This document shows, piece after piece, positions 9,422 to 18,673 of a stretch of 64,000 bases of DNA. The notes beneath the pieces are model-generated. The model was not told the origin of the DNA, ran no database searches, and saw only the letters and a program-made list of their open reading frames with translations. The position numbers and the translations under genes are program-made. Location of the stretch: the NCBI RefSeq assembly GCF_042610375.1, contig NZ_JBGJZL010000011.1:1-64000 (forward strand). The letters are read 5' to 3'. The DNA comes from CTSoil-075 sp042610375. GTDB taxonomy: Bacteria; Bacillota; Negativicutes; DSM-13327. Each line of letters begins with the position of its first letter. Position 1 is the first letter of the stretch.

Positions 9422-9583
9422 TTAATGGTGCTGAAAAATTAAAATATGAGTAGGTGCCAAATTCTCAATTTCTGAAATACTAATTTTATCATTACGCGCT
9501 ACCTTAATATCCTGTCCAAGTTCACCAAGATATTGGATTAGATTATATACAAAGGAATCATAGTTATCAATTACAAAAATCAT
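9422..9583 (-). pseudogene. pabA: pabA remnant: first ~50 codons of the glutamine amidotransferase
   Basis: ATG at 9583, behind GGAGGTCC, opens MIFVIDNYDSFVYNLIQYLG and continues to NLAPTHILIF, the standard start of PabA/TrpG glutamine amidotransferases. It stops after 53 codons, where the SPGPG motif should follow. The catalytic Cys and His-Glu are missing. The sequence switches to pabB in a different frame (+2) at about 9433-9440. An internal deletion of roughly 1.1 kb (estimated from family lengths) explains both fragments. Confidence 0.85.
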
Positions 9584-9629
9584 TAGGACCTCCACAACAG
9601 GATAATAATCCTATTATGCCACAAAACTC

Positions 9630-9668
9630 AAAAAACCTCTACCTAACTAGTTTACTAGTAAAATAGAG
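9630..9668 (-). terminator. Terminator after the GGDEF/HD-GYP gene
   Basis: On the minus strand CTCTA (9664-9668 side) pairs with TAGAG, an inner ACTAG/CTAGT helix lies within, and TTTTTT follows (9630-9635). It separates the sensor gene from pabA. Confidence 0.6.
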
Positions 9669-9678
9669 ATTTTAAATC

Positions 9679-11982
9679 TTAACATTCTTTTGTAGTATCG
9701 ATAAGTTGATGATTTGTAGCAGCGATTTCTCTCATGATAACTTGGTGCCTCTCAGCTCCTAAGTCAAGAGTTTTAGCAACTATATTTTTAAAGATTTCAA
9801 CTAAATTAGGATCAAACTGAGTACCAACACATCGTTCAATTTCAGCGATTGCATCATCATGGCATATCGCATCACGATAAGGACGCTCATTTGTCATTGC
9901 GTCATAAGCGTCGACAATGGATAAAATACGACAAGCAAGTGGTATGGCTTCGCCTTTAATGCCCAGTGGATAACCTTGTCCATTCCACCATTCCTGATGT
10001 TTGAGTATCCAGTCAGCAATAGGGGCCAACTCACCGGAAGACTGAGCAATACGATAACCAATTTCACAATGACGTTTCATAATCTCAAACTCACTATCAG
10101 TTAAGCGCCCTGGCTTAAATAAAATTTCATCAGGTATACCAACTTTCCCAATATCATGAAAACGACCAAATAAACGTAAGTCTGATAGCCGACTATCGGA
10201 TAACCCGATTGCCATTGCTAATTCCACAATCAAATATTGTAATCGATCAGCATGACCACTGGTAACAAAATCACGCGCTTCTAATGCCTTTGCAAGGGTC
10301 TGAACAATAGAACTTCTAATGCTTTGGCTACTATGTAATTTTTCGCGGTACATGTTATCATCAGCAATCTTAAATACTTCATATAAACTTTGTTCTGGCT
10401 GGCTGCGCAGACCTATCCCTAGGGAAATACTCATTGGTATTTTAAGATTATCCTTACGAAATTGGCTAACGCACTCTCGGATCTTATGACAGACATTTTC
10501 AACTTCTATCTGATCTTTATTCGGCAACAAAATGGCAAACTCATCGCCACCGACACGCGCTATCTCATCTTTCGCCGACAAACAACTTTCAATTATTTTA
10601 ACAGCGCTCATTAATAATTCATCCCCAGCTTGATGGCCAAAGGTATCATTTACTAATTTCAAGCCATCAATATCGCACATAATAATGCCAATAGGAACTT
10701 GACAACTGTCACTTAATTGTTGAATTTTTTCTTCAAAATAGGATCGATTATATAGCCCTGTCACCTTATCATGCAGTGCATAATACTGAAGCTTACACTC
10801 CAGTTCTTTGCGTGTCGTGATTTCTCTAGCAATAGCAATGACTTCATTTATACCGCTTTTCAATATTCGTATTTCTTGGTATTTCAAAACACCTTGTTCA
10901 ATCTGTTGATATTCAAAAACTTGGGTAACCCCTGTCAAAAGAGTTTTTTCTATGTTATCCATGAGTATTGATGAATATTCTGGCAATAAAAAAGTTTCTA
11001 TTTTCTCTCCAATTCTTCCCTGCATGTCTATCGCCCATTCTAATTCTTTGCCCTTTTTATAATCAAGTAACGTTCCATGTTGATCCAATTGAAAAATAGA
11101 GTCTGGCAATGCATCAATCAAGGCTTGATTACGTTTTTGACTCGTTTGTAATTCTTCATGGAGCAACAGATTGACTAAGGCAATGGATGCTAATTCGGCA
11201 AAACTGTCTAACATGAGTCGTTCTTCTTTATCAAATACATGATGCTCCGTATAGTTCATACTAAATACACCAATGACTTCTCCCCCTGCTTTTAAAGGGA
11301 GCCCAATCGCTGTACGCAAAAGATTATAAGGGTGACCTGTCAATCGATCTTCCCATTTGTGATAATGATCAATGACGAGTGTTTCTTCATTTTTCCATAC
11401 TTGGCCGATTAACCCTTCACCTTTTTTTACACTGGTCTTAATTTCATCTACAGAAAATCCATCAATGACTTTAGATTTCATCAGCATATCATTTTTATCA
11501 AGTAAATAAATATAACCAAATTGGGCACCACTTAATGCCATCATTTTACTTACGACAATGGCAAAAGGATCTTGTACCTTATACTCCTGTACTAAAATGA
11601 GAGAAGCTTCATGTAAGGCATATAAACACTCATTTCGACGGCTAACTTGCTCTTCACGATTCAATATTTCATCAAATTGTTGCTTTAACTCTTCTTCTTG
11701 GGCAATTAATTCTTCATAAGCTAGCATCGTTTCTTCATGTTTTTCTTGTAATTTTTGCTCTGATTCCACAATAATCTTCATATGCTGAAAAATTAATCGA
11801 TAAAGTAATACTGCAGTAATCCCAACAAATAACCAGCCCTTTACAATTTCAATAGTAATAACTGACACTGGATCGGAAATAAAATAATGTAATACACGAT
11901 CTGATAGTAAAATCCATAAAATACTGGTTACTGCATAAACCATCGTAATTTTAAAAGCAATTGAAGATGCCCGTCGAACCAT
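9679..11982 (-). CDS. Membrane-anchored GAF-PAS-GGDEF-HD-GYP cyclic-di-GMP protein
   Basis: A signalling protein of 767 aa that can in principle both make and degrade cyclic di-GMP. In order: two membrane helices (about 10-30 and 45-65), a coiled coil (70-120), GAF (about 120-275), PAS (285-395), GGDEF (400-555; intact GGDEF near 480) and HD-GYP (565-755). The last shows HDIGKVGIPDEIL, the HQEWWNGQGYP version of HHExxDGxGYP, and DAYDAMTNERPYR. No RxxD inhibitory site stands before GGDEF. GTG at 11991 lies on the ribosome binding site itself, so ATG at 11982 (AAGGAG, 8 nt) is the start. It is monocistronic, with its own terminator. Confidence 0.93.
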   Translation of the reverse strand: MVRRASSIAFKITMVYAVTSILWILLSDRVLHYFISDPVSVITIEIVKGWLFVGITAVLLYRLIFQHMKIIVESEQKLQEKHEETMLAYEELIAQEEELKQQFDEILNREEQVSRRNECLYALHEASLILVQEYKVQDPFAIVVSKMMALSGAQFGYIYLLDKNDMLMKSKVIDGFSVDEIKTSVKKGEGLIGQVWKNEETLVIDHYHKWEDRLTGHPYNLLRTAIGLPLKAGGEVIGVFSMNYTEHHVFDKEERLMLDSFAELASIALVNLLLHEELQTSQKRNQALIDALPDSIFQLDQHGTLLDYKKGKELEWAIDMQGRIGEKIETFLLPEYSSILMDNIEKTLLTGVTQVFEYQQIEQGVLKYQEIRILKSGINEVIAIAREITTRKELECKLQYYALHDKVTGLYNRSYFEEKIQQLSDSCQVPIGIIMCDIDGLKLVNDTFGHQAGDELLMSAVKIIESCLSAKDEIARVGGDEFAILLPNKDQIEVENVCHKIRECVSQFRKDNLKIPMSISLGIGLRSQPEQSLYEVFKIADDNMYREKLHSSQSIRSSIVQTLAKALEARDFVTSGHADRLQYLIVELAMAIGLSDSRLSDLRLFGRFHDIGKVGIPDEILFKPGRLTDSEFEIMKRHCEIGYRIAQSSGELAPIADWILKHQEWWNGQGYPLGIKGEAIPLACRILSIVDAYDAMTNERPYRDAICHDDAIAEIERCVGTQFDPNLVEIFKNIVAKTLDLGAERHQVIMREIAATNHQLIDTTKEC

Positions 11983-12079
11983 GATGCCCACTCCTTATAA
12001 TGCCCTTTTTCTGTATCATTCGATATTTTTTTTATTTTTCCTGTATTATGTCAAACAGAACTAACAATAAGCAAAACCT

Positions 12080-12091
12080 TAACCATGGTTA
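12080..12091. promoter_or_regulatory. Perfect 12-bp palindrome upstream of the GGDEF gene
   Basis: TAACCATGGTTA is a perfect palindrome about 100 bp upstream of the start codon at 11982. It could be an operator; no regulator is identified. Confidence 0.3.
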
Positions 12092-12119
12092 CTTGATACT
12101 ATTTTGATTGTACAACAAA

Positions 12120-12218
12120 TAACCGCCCAGTCTTATATAGAGCTACTCATAAAATAAGTTTGAAAGTCTTCCTCTCAAATCTATCTTGTGAGCAGTCCCC
12201 ATATATAAAAGGCGGTTA
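12120..12218. repeat. Long rod-like imperfect inverted repeat (possible structured RNA or MITE)
   Basis: The ~99-bp stretch folds on itself almost end to end. TAACCGCC (12120-12127) pairs with GGCGGTTA (12211-12218), TTATATA with TATATAA, CTACTCATAA with TTGTGAGCAG (9 of 10, one G-U), and TTTGA with TCAAA around a small loop near 12165. No T-run follows on either strand, so it is not an ordinary terminator. It lies between the DHH gene and the GGDEF gene. No target-site duplication was seen. Confidence 0.6.
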
Positions 12219-12242
12219 GTATGCCATATGTAAATTAAAAAT

Positions 12243-13181
12243 TTAAGCGTCAGCGTTTATTTTTTCAATGAGTTCTTGTAACACAAGATCAGCCTGATTA
12301 TGATTAACTTGACAAGTTCCGGCATTGAGATGTCCGCCTCCACCGTATTTAAGCATTAGCTCGCCAATATTGGTATTGGATGTACGATTGAAAATGGACT
12401 TACCAACTGTAAACACCGTATTTTGCTTTTGGAATCCCCACATTCTGTGGATTGAAATATTACACTCCGGAAATAATGCATAAACCATAAAGCGATTACC
12501 ACTATAAATAATTTCTTCCTGCTGTAAATCTAAAACAACTAAATTATTATGAACTGTTGCACAACGCTTAATCTGTTCTTTAAACTTTTCCGCATGCTCA
12601 AAATAAAGATCGACTCGCTCTTGCACATCAGGTAATAACATGATTTCATCAATTGTATTCGTGCGGCAATAATCAATCAGTTCCATCATCAAATTATAGT
12701 TTGATATTCTAAATTCTCTAAATCTTCCAAGTCCAGTCCGAGCATCCATTAAAAAATTGAGTAGTGCCCAATCGGTTGGATTCAATACTTCTTCTAAATT
12801 GTACTGAGCTGAATCCGCTTTATCCACCGCTACCATCATATCTTCAGAGACCTGAGGGAATCGTTCGCGTCCACCAAAATATTCATAAACAACACGCGCT
12901 GCTGATGGAGCATCAGGATTGATAATATGATTCTCTGGGTGTCCCTTTACACGGAATGTCTCGCTTAAATGATGATCGAAAGCCAAATATACGCCTGGAA
13001 CATAGGGTAAATTTGTAGTGATATCATTCTCCGTGACTGCAATCTTACCATCTTGCATGTCTTTTGGATGAACAAATTTAATTTCTTTTAGTATATTAAG
13101 TTCTTTTAACAATACTGCACAAACCAATCCATCGAAATCACTGCGTGTCACTAATCTAAATGTTCTATCTCCATTTTCCAT
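12243..13181 (-). CDS. DHH-family phosphoesterase
   Basis: A 312-aa member of the DHH superfamily (exopolyphosphatase/NrnA-like fold). Motif I is SDFDGLVCAVLL near residue 15, the DHH motif is AFDHHLSE near 68, motif III is in VDKADSAQYN near 118, and the DHHA1-type glycine motif GGGGHLNAGTCQV is near the C-terminus. These are Mn-dependent enzymes acting on oligonucleotides, polyphosphate or cyclic dinucleotides; the substrate cannot be assigned. AGGAGGGG precedes ATG 13181. It is followed downstream by a GGDEF/HD-GYP gene, so a nucleotide-signalling role is tempting but unproven. Confidence 0.85.
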   Translation of the reverse strand: MENGDRTFRLVTRSDFDGLVCAVLLKELNILKEIKFVHPKDMQDGKIAVTENDITTNLPYVPGVYLAFDHHLSETFRVKGHPENHIINPDAPSAARVVYEYFGGRERFPQVSEDMMVAVDKADSAQYNLEEVLNPTDWALLNFLMDARTGLGRFREFRISNYNLMMELIDYCRTNTIDEIMLLPDVQERVDLYFEHAEKFKEQIKRCATVHNNLVVLDLQQEEIIYSGNRFMVYALFPECNISIHRMWGFQKQNTVFTVGKSIFNRTSNTNIGELMLKYGGGGHLNAGTCQVNHNQADLVLQELIEKINADA

Positions 13182-13328
13182 AATACCCCTCCTGCATCCT
13201 ATCTCGACTATGATCTTGGTATGACAGATATAGTCATAAAAATTACTATTTCTTACTCACTTTTATTCTCTCTACAATATGGTTTATCCTGCTAAAAAAT
13301 GTGGAATTACAATATTATTACCCACTCC

Positions 13329-14384
13329 TTATTTCCAGCGTAAACCTAAAGCACCTTTTATTTTTTTCAAAATGACTTCATCTAAATTTTCTTCTGCCCA
13401 CTTCTCAACAGCTGCATTTAAATGTTCTTGTTGCCATTTTTCACATATGTTCGTAAAGTATTCATTTGCTACTTGATCAGTCGCTTTCATTTTTTCAACA
13501 AAAGCATTCATCGCCAAATTTTTTTGTGCAATACTGAGCAGTTCACCTTGCATTTCTTTTGTTTCAGACATCATGCGCCGATACTCTATCATTTGCAACT
13601 GCAATTCTTGCTGCATCACATTCATATCACGAACACTGCTACTGATCTCATGAGCAACCTCAACCATTCCATTCTGCATGCCCTTTAACTGCTCTACTTC
13701 AGCCTGTAAAGATTGATAAGCGGGTACCATTTCTTGGGTATATTGCTTTAGGTAGGTACTGATTTCTTTTAACTCAGCAAAGGTTTCTGCCGATTGGACT
13801 GCACATTGACTACCCAGTTCACCAATCATTTTAAAAGTACTGACCACATCCTGTTGTTGCGCTCCAGTATGGCTTAAAAGTTCCTTATGCTGCTCTAATT
13901 TTCGAGTCAATTCACTATGCATATTTAATATTTTGTTCATATCAGTATGCATGTTTTTCATTGTGAGCTCTGTTGACTGTTGTGCATCCCCTACGATCTC
14001 TAATTCTGTTCCTAGAGTTCCATAAAAAGGGATAATCTCATCTAGATACTTTTGTAAATATTCTTGAATATGATTGAGTTGTTTCCATGATTGCTCAACA
14101 TTTTCAGAATACATTTCACCTCTGGCTTGCATTTCTTCAGTATGTAATTGTATTTTTTTTAGGTTATCACTAATCGTTGAATACACATCATTCGCCTGAG
14201 TAAACTGTTGATTTACTTTTGGTAATAATGTTTCTATTTCATTTTTCAAGGCAAAATTTTCTGCAGTCTTATGGAATTCTTCCATAACTCCATGTAGACT
14301 CAAAATTCCTTCTTGTAAGGAACTTAAACTCTGTGAGCTTTTTACAAACCCATCTAATAATTTTTCCAACTGTTTCTCACTCAT
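13329..14384 (-). CDS. Coiled-coil protein coupled to the helicase gene
   Basis: An unrecognised 351-aa soluble protein made almost wholly of heptad-rich helices (LEKLLDGFVKSSQSLSSLQE through QLQMIEYRRMMSETKEMQ), with no membrane segment or enzyme motif. The C-terminus (EKWQQEHLNAAVEKWAEENLDEVILKK) is charged. The ATG at 14384 overlaps the helicase stop (GATGAGTGA) and has AAGGAG about 9 nt upstream inside the helicase gene. The longer reading from 14435 is therefore rejected. Translational coupling says the two proteins work together. The pattern resembles MCP-like or SMC-like coiled coils only in general composition. Confidence 0.75.
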   Translation of the reverse strand: MSEKQLEKLLDGFVKSSQSLSSLQEGILSLHGVMEEFHKTAENFALKNEIETLLPKVNQQFTQANDVYSTISDNLKKIQLHTEEMQARGEMYSENVEQSWKQLNHIQEYLQKYLDEIIPFYGTLGTELEIVGDAQQSTELTMKNMHTDMNKILNMHSELTRKLEQHKELLSHTGAQQQDVVSTFKMIGELGSQCAVQSAETFAELKEISTYLKQYTQEMVPAYQSLQAEVEQLKGMQNGMVEVAHEISSSVRDMNVMQQELQLQMIEYRRMMSETKEMQGELLSIAQKNLAMNAFVEKMKATDQVANEYFTNICEKWQQEHLNAAVEKWAEENLDEVILKKIKGALGLRWK

Positions 14385-17004
14385 CAGATGCAAACTCCTT
14401 TTTGACCATTTCAATACCATGTAAACAATCATCACATTTTTTTTGATACTCGTGAAACTTCGGTCCTAAATAGTTATCATAAACTAATTTCATAAAGTCA
14501 TGATTATCAACCGATTGAGCAATGACTTCATGTATGACAGCAAGAGGTTTCACAAACATAGTTTCTACTTCCGTAGGGCTTGTCATAATTTGCAGTAAAA
14601 CAAATAAACGAACTTGATCATCCTCTAACTCTTCTGCAAGCTGCCACGCCTCATCATTTTCATCTGCCGCTAAAAACTTCTTGATCGCCTCCAAATACAA
14701 ACCTTGTTCACGAAAAATTTTCCCCTCACATCGCAAAACCCCAATTTGTTCATTCATGTCAGCATATCCCTGCATGGCTTGCTCATAATTCCCTAGGCGT
14801 TCTTGATTCCGAGCATCATTGAGGATTTCCTGACGATTGGCACTTCTGGTTAGTTCCATCGAAGCAGAATCAAAAGTTTTTATGATTTGAAAATAGTCTC
14901 TGAGCTGTGACAATAAGGGATGATCAATCTGTTCTTCATAAATGCATAAATTTCGTTTTGCACGAGTTAAGGCCACATAAAAGATATTGAAATAATAACG
15001 ATACTTGGCATTCTTTTTGCCCTGACCTGCCATAATATCTTGCCATTCACTCAAAAAAGGCGTCAGCATGTTGACACATACCACATAGTCATATTCTAAA
15101 CCTTTAATTTCTTGAACAGTAAATACACGTTCAGCAGTTCCCATTTCTTCCTGAATTCGTTTTTTTTCTGTTTCGTTTGGAACGACAATAATTGCATATT
15201 TACGATCTTTTCGTTGTAAGGTCGAAAATAACTCTCGTTCATTATCTGCTGTTGGCATTAACCAAAAAGGTAGATTCCCTGGATTTTGCAAAGGAATGGA
15301 ACTAAAGTTATCTTTAGCTCCAATATAACTCTTACACAATTCACCCATTTTATTACTCAATGTTACGATGTGTGCTTGACTACGATAGTTTTTTTCAAGT
15401 AACTGAAGTTCTTTTTCCACATGATGATAATGAAAGGGCATTCGTAGCCGACTAAAACTAAAATAGGTGGGATTGATCATTTGATGAATATCACCACTAA
15501 AAAAGAAATCATTAAAATGACCATTGTCGCGTTTTAAAGATAAGAGTAAATAAATTTGAAGTTCACTTAAATCCTGAACTTCATCCACCATCACATAATC
15601 ATAATTAGGTTTTATTTTGCCCTCTTTGATCATAACCAGCATCCTGCGAGCCAGGTCATTTTCATCAAATTTATTTACTTTTTCCAACCAAGCCTGATAC
15701 TTTTCTGCAATATAATAAATCTGATTTCGCTCTTCTTTGCTAAAAATACAATCATCATCCTCCAAACTCAGATAAAGTTCTTTGGAAATAAGTGGCGATC
15801 GGAATTGCCCTTCTTGCATTTTTTTCTTAATTTGTCGAATATCAGTGATGATTCCTTCTCTTCCCTGTTCAGCTCCCAATAGTAAATCAACAATCATATC
15901 CTCATTATTTTCATTAAACAATGATTGTGGATTTTTGATAACCATATAATGATCTTTTTCGATCTGCGCAATAAACTTATGATGAATTAAAAAATCTAAG
16001 GTTCCTAAGCTGATCTTTTTATTTAGATTATCAAAAACTTCATTGCGTAACCAATACCTGCCCATAAACCCTTTGATGAGACCACGAATTTCTTGCCAAA
16101 TATCAACTTTGTGAATGAGCATATTGTGAAAGAGCGGCCAATTTTCCGTAGAAAAATCACTCTCAAATTTACGAAAATCAATTAACTTTCCAAATTTAAC
16201 TCCTAATTTAGTAAAACAAAAGTCATTGAGTGAATGAAACTCAACTTTAGCCATCAATTCATTGGGATTACTCTTGCTATAGTCTGTTTGATACACATCA
16301 TACATTTTTTCAAAATCTGTTTTTAATGTTTTAGTATAGGTAAAATAAGCCAATTTTGCATCTTTATTTTTACTGAGTGCAAATAATTTATGTAGTCCAA
16401 TCGTTGACTTACCCGTACCGGCTCCTCCTGATAAAAATACAGGACGATCGTGGATTTGCACACAATTATATTGCTCATTATTTAAATAGTACTGCCAATC
16501 TTTCACTCCATCTTCAGCCATTCGCGCCAAATCGTGATCTTCAACTTGGTAAGCGCGCGTATGATCAATCATCAAATTTAAGGCTGCATAATTCGCTTCA
16601 ATTTCAGAAAAAATTATACTTTCCGTTTCTTCTGTATAGCCTTCCATTTCAAAATCATATTCAGAAAATTTTTCATTACCAGTGACTTCAAAATTTCTAC
16701 CTTTACGGATTTGTTCATCATGATTACAGTAAGCAAGTAGTACAATACCACATTTATTTTCCAACCGAATACCTTTGACGTCATCAGCATATATAAACAA
16801 AATCCGATCATCATTTGCCATTCGAAACTTATATTTATCAACAGTACCTCGAATGCGCCGTGCATAGAATCCTTTTGGCATATTACTTATATTACCGCGC
16901 TCTTCGGTGAGTTTTTTTAAATAATAAGGTAGCTTGCGGCGGACATGCTGTACCTTTTCGTGTGGTATACTATCCCAAAACTGCTGTAATATTAAATGTT
17001 TCAT
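14377..17004 (-). CDS. UvrD/Rep-family SF1 helicase with RelE/ParE-like N-terminus and TPR-like C-terminus
   Basis: An 875-aa protein. Residues 1-105 (QQFWDSIPHEKVQHVRRKL, MPKGFYARRIRGTVDKYKFR, DRILFIYADD) look like a RelE/ParE toxin fold. Helicase motifs follow: Walker A GGAGTGKST (193-201), Walker B DEVQD (474-478), NYRS (about 540), KGLEYDYVVC (about 634) and VALTRAK (about 680). From about 740 on are TPR-like helices (LGNYEQAMQGYADMNEQIG, LYLEAIKKFLAADE). The start is ATG 17004 (AAGGAG, 7 nt). The coupled coiled-coil gene follows. Such helicases work in repair or, in several cases, phage defence; the role here is not known. Confidence 0.85.
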   Translation of the reverse strand: MKHLILQQFWDSIPHEKVQHVRRKLPYYLKKLTEERGNISNMPKGFYARRIRGTVDKYKFRMANDDRILFIYADDVKGIRLENKCGIVLLAYCNHDEQIRKGRNFEVTGNEKFSEYDFEMEGYTEETESIIFSEIEANYAALNLMIDHTRAYQVEDHDLARMAEDGVKDWQYYLNNEQYNCVQIHDRPVFLSGGAGTGKSTIGLHKLFALSKNKDAKLAYFTYTKTLKTDFEKMYDVYQTDYSKSNPNELMAKVEFHSLNDFCFTKLGVKFGKLIDFRKFESDFSTENWPLFHNMLIHKVDIWQEIRGLIKGFMGRYWLRNEVFDNLNKKISLGTLDFLIHHKFIAQIEKDHYMVIKNPQSLFNENNEDMIVDLLLGAEQGREGIITDIRQIKKKMQEGQFRSPLISKELYLSLEDDDCIFSKEERNQIYYIAEKYQAWLEKVNKFDENDLARRMLVMIKEGKIKPNYDYVMVDEVQDLSELQIYLLLSLKRDNGHFNDFFFSGDIHQMINPTYFSFSRLRMPFHYHHVEKELQLLEKNYRSQAHIVTLSNKMGELCKSYIGAKDNFSSIPLQNPGNLPFWLMPTADNERELFSTLQRKDRKYAIIVVPNETEKKRIQEEMGTAERVFTVQEIKGLEYDYVVCVNMLTPFLSEWQDIMAGQGKKNAKYRYYFNIFYVALTRAKRNLCIYEEQIDHPLLSQLRDYFQIIKTFDSASMELTRSANRQEILNDARNQERLGNYEQAMQGYADMNEQIGVLRCEGKIFREQGLYLEAIKKFLAADENDEAWQLAEELEDDQVRLFVLLQIMTSPTEVETMFVKPLAVIHEVIAQSVDNHDFMKLVYDNYLGPKFHEYQKKCDDCLHGIEMVKKEFASDE

Positions 17005-17114
17005 GTGACGACTCCTTACAATCTGAATCACTGGTTGCTGAGTCAGTACCCGCACCGCAATATTCTACCTATTTTACCTTTGTTTTCAACGAATGATGTT
17101 AAAATCCTTCATTT

Positions 17115-17206
17115 CGTAATCAGAAAGTATAACACTTTCTCGATTACAAGTAAGGGCAACTAAGACTTTGGTCTACGCTGAGGCTCGACCGAAGCCAAGT
17201 TTTCTT
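17115..17206. repeat. Dispersed palindromic repeat, copy A, with adjoining hairpin
   Basis: CGTAAT-C-AGAAAGT-ATAAC-ACTTTCT-C-GATTAC (17115-17147) forms a long palindrome. After a short spacer comes a second hairpin (CTTTGGTC pairing with GACCGAAG, about 17166-17193) with a T-rich tail on the plus strand. Copy B at 46584-46656 has the same two-part layout. It lies between the helicase start and the end of nfnB. Confidence 0.6.
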
Positions 17207-17210
17207 TATC

Positions 17211-17254
17211 GCAAAAATATACACCCATCTACTCATGAATCAAGTAGATGGGTG
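17211..17254 (-). terminator. Terminator of the nfnAB transcript
   Basis: CACCCATCTACT (17222-17233) pairs perfectly with AGTAGATGGGTG (17243-17254); a T-rich tail (TATATTTTT) follows on the minus strand. Confidence 0.85.
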
Positions 17255-17263
17255 CAGATTACA

Positions 17264-18673
17264 TTATTTACTCGCTTTTTGTTCTTGTAAATATTGATCA
17301 ATAGCCACTGCAGCTTTCTTACCAGCCCCCATAGCGAGGATAACGGTAGCGGCACCTGTGACAATATCACCACCAGCAAAAACGCCTGGTTTACTAGTGG
17401 CACCCGTTTCAGCATGGGCATTAATATTACCTTTTTTGTTGGTTTCTAGTCCCTTAGTCGTAGACTGTACTAATGGGTTAGGACCTTGACCGATGGCAAT
17501 AATCACCGTATCCACATCGAGTACAAATTCAGAGTCAGAAACTTCGATCGGACGGCGACGCCCTGAAGCATCTGGTTCACCAAGTTCCATCCGAACACAT
17601 TGTAGACCAGTCACCCAACCTTGTTCATTGCCTAGTACGGCAGTTGGCGCAGTCAGCAATTGAAAATCAATGCCTTCTTCTTTTGCATGGTGTATTTCTT
17701 CTAGTCTTGCTGGTAGCTCTTTTTCTGAACGACGATAGACAATGGATACATGTTCAGCACCAAGACGAAGAGCTGTTCTAGCACCATCCATAGCTACGTT
17801 GCCGCCACCAACGACAGCAACTCTTTTTCCTACATGAATCGGTGTTCCGCTTTGAGGAAAACGATAGGCCTTCATTAAGTTACAGCGGGTTAAGAATTCA
17901 TTAGCAGAATATACACCATTTAGATTTTCTCCAGGTATCTCCATGAAATAAGGAAGGCCAGCACCTGTACCAATAAAGACGGCATCAAAACCTTCTTCTT
18001 CCATCAGTTCATCAACGGTAAAAGTACTCCCAATAACAGCGTTCACAACAATCTCTACACCAAGCTTGCGCAAATTATTAATTTCAGCCTGCACTACTTC
18101 ATCTTTCGGCAAACGAAATTCCGGAATACCATACATAAGTACACCGCCTGGTAAATGCAGAGCCTCAAACATGGTGACCTTATAGCCCATTTTTGCTAAA
18201 TCACCTGCAACACTGAGGCCTGCAGGGCCAGAGCCAACAACAGCCACTTTTTGCGCATCATCTGCATACGCAAGAGGAGTCGCAGTTTGACCTTGATTGC
18301 GAGAATAATCGGCAACATAACGTTCTAAACGACCAATAGCAACAGCTTCGCCTTTTTTTGCCAAAACGCAAAGTTTTTCACATTGCTCTTCTTGAGGACA
18401 GACTCGACCACATACTGCTGGCAGGGCATTTACTTCATTTATTTTTGCGATCGAGGCATTCATATCCCCTTCTTTAACCAGTTTAATAAAAGCTGGAATA
18501 TCAATTTCTACTGGACACCCTTTACGACAAGGAGCCGTTTTACATTGCAAACACCGCTCGGCTTCAGCCTGGGCCAATTCAGGTGTATAACCAAGAGTAA
18601 CTTCTGAAAAGTTTTTAGCCCGCACTTTCGGATCTTGTTCAGGCATTGGATGTTTTGTTAGTGAGAGTGACAT
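17264..18673 (-). CDS. nfnB: NADH-dependent reduced ferredoxin:NADP+ oxidoreductase subunit B (NfnB; GltD-like)
   Basis: The large subunit of electron-bifurcating transhydrogenase Nfn, which couples reduced ferredoxin and NADH oxidation to NADP+ reduction. The N-terminal cysteine-rich domain (CLQCKTAPCRKGCP near 40, CGRVCPQEEQCEKLC near 92) holds [4Fe-4S] clusters. Two Rossmann folds follow: VVGSGPAGLSVAGDLA (FAD, about 145) and VAVVGGGNVAMDGARTA (NADPH, about 285), with VFAGGDIVTGAATVILAMGAG at the C-terminus. ATG 18679 abuts the GGAGG; ATG 18673 has 6 nt spacing and is chosen (469 aa). It overlaps nfnA. Lone GltD-type glutamate synthase subunits look alike; the nfnA partner favours Nfn. Confidence 0.9.
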   Translation of the reverse strand: MSLSLTKHPMPEQDPKVRAKNFSEVTLGYTPELAQAEAERCLQCKTAPCRKGCPVEIDIPAFIKLVKEGDMNASIAKINEVNALPAVCGRVCPQEEQCEKLCVLAKKGEAVAIGRLERYVADYSRNQGQTATPLAYADDAQKVAVVGSGPAGLSVAGDLAKMGYKVTMFEALHLPGGVLMYGIPEFRLPKDEVVQAEINNLRKLGVEIVVNAVIGSTFTVDELMEEEGFDAVFIGTGAGLPYFMEIPGENLNGVYSANEFLTRCNLMKAYRFPQSGTPIHVGKRVAVVGGGNVAMDGARTALRLGAEHVSIVYRRSEKELPARLEEIHHAKEEGIDFQLLTAPTAVLGNEQGWVTGLQCVRMELGEPDASGRRRPIEVSDSEFVLDVDTVIIAIGQGPNPLVQSTTKGLETNKKGNINAHAETGATSKPGVFAGGDIVTGAATVILAMGAGKKAAVAIDQYLQEQKASK

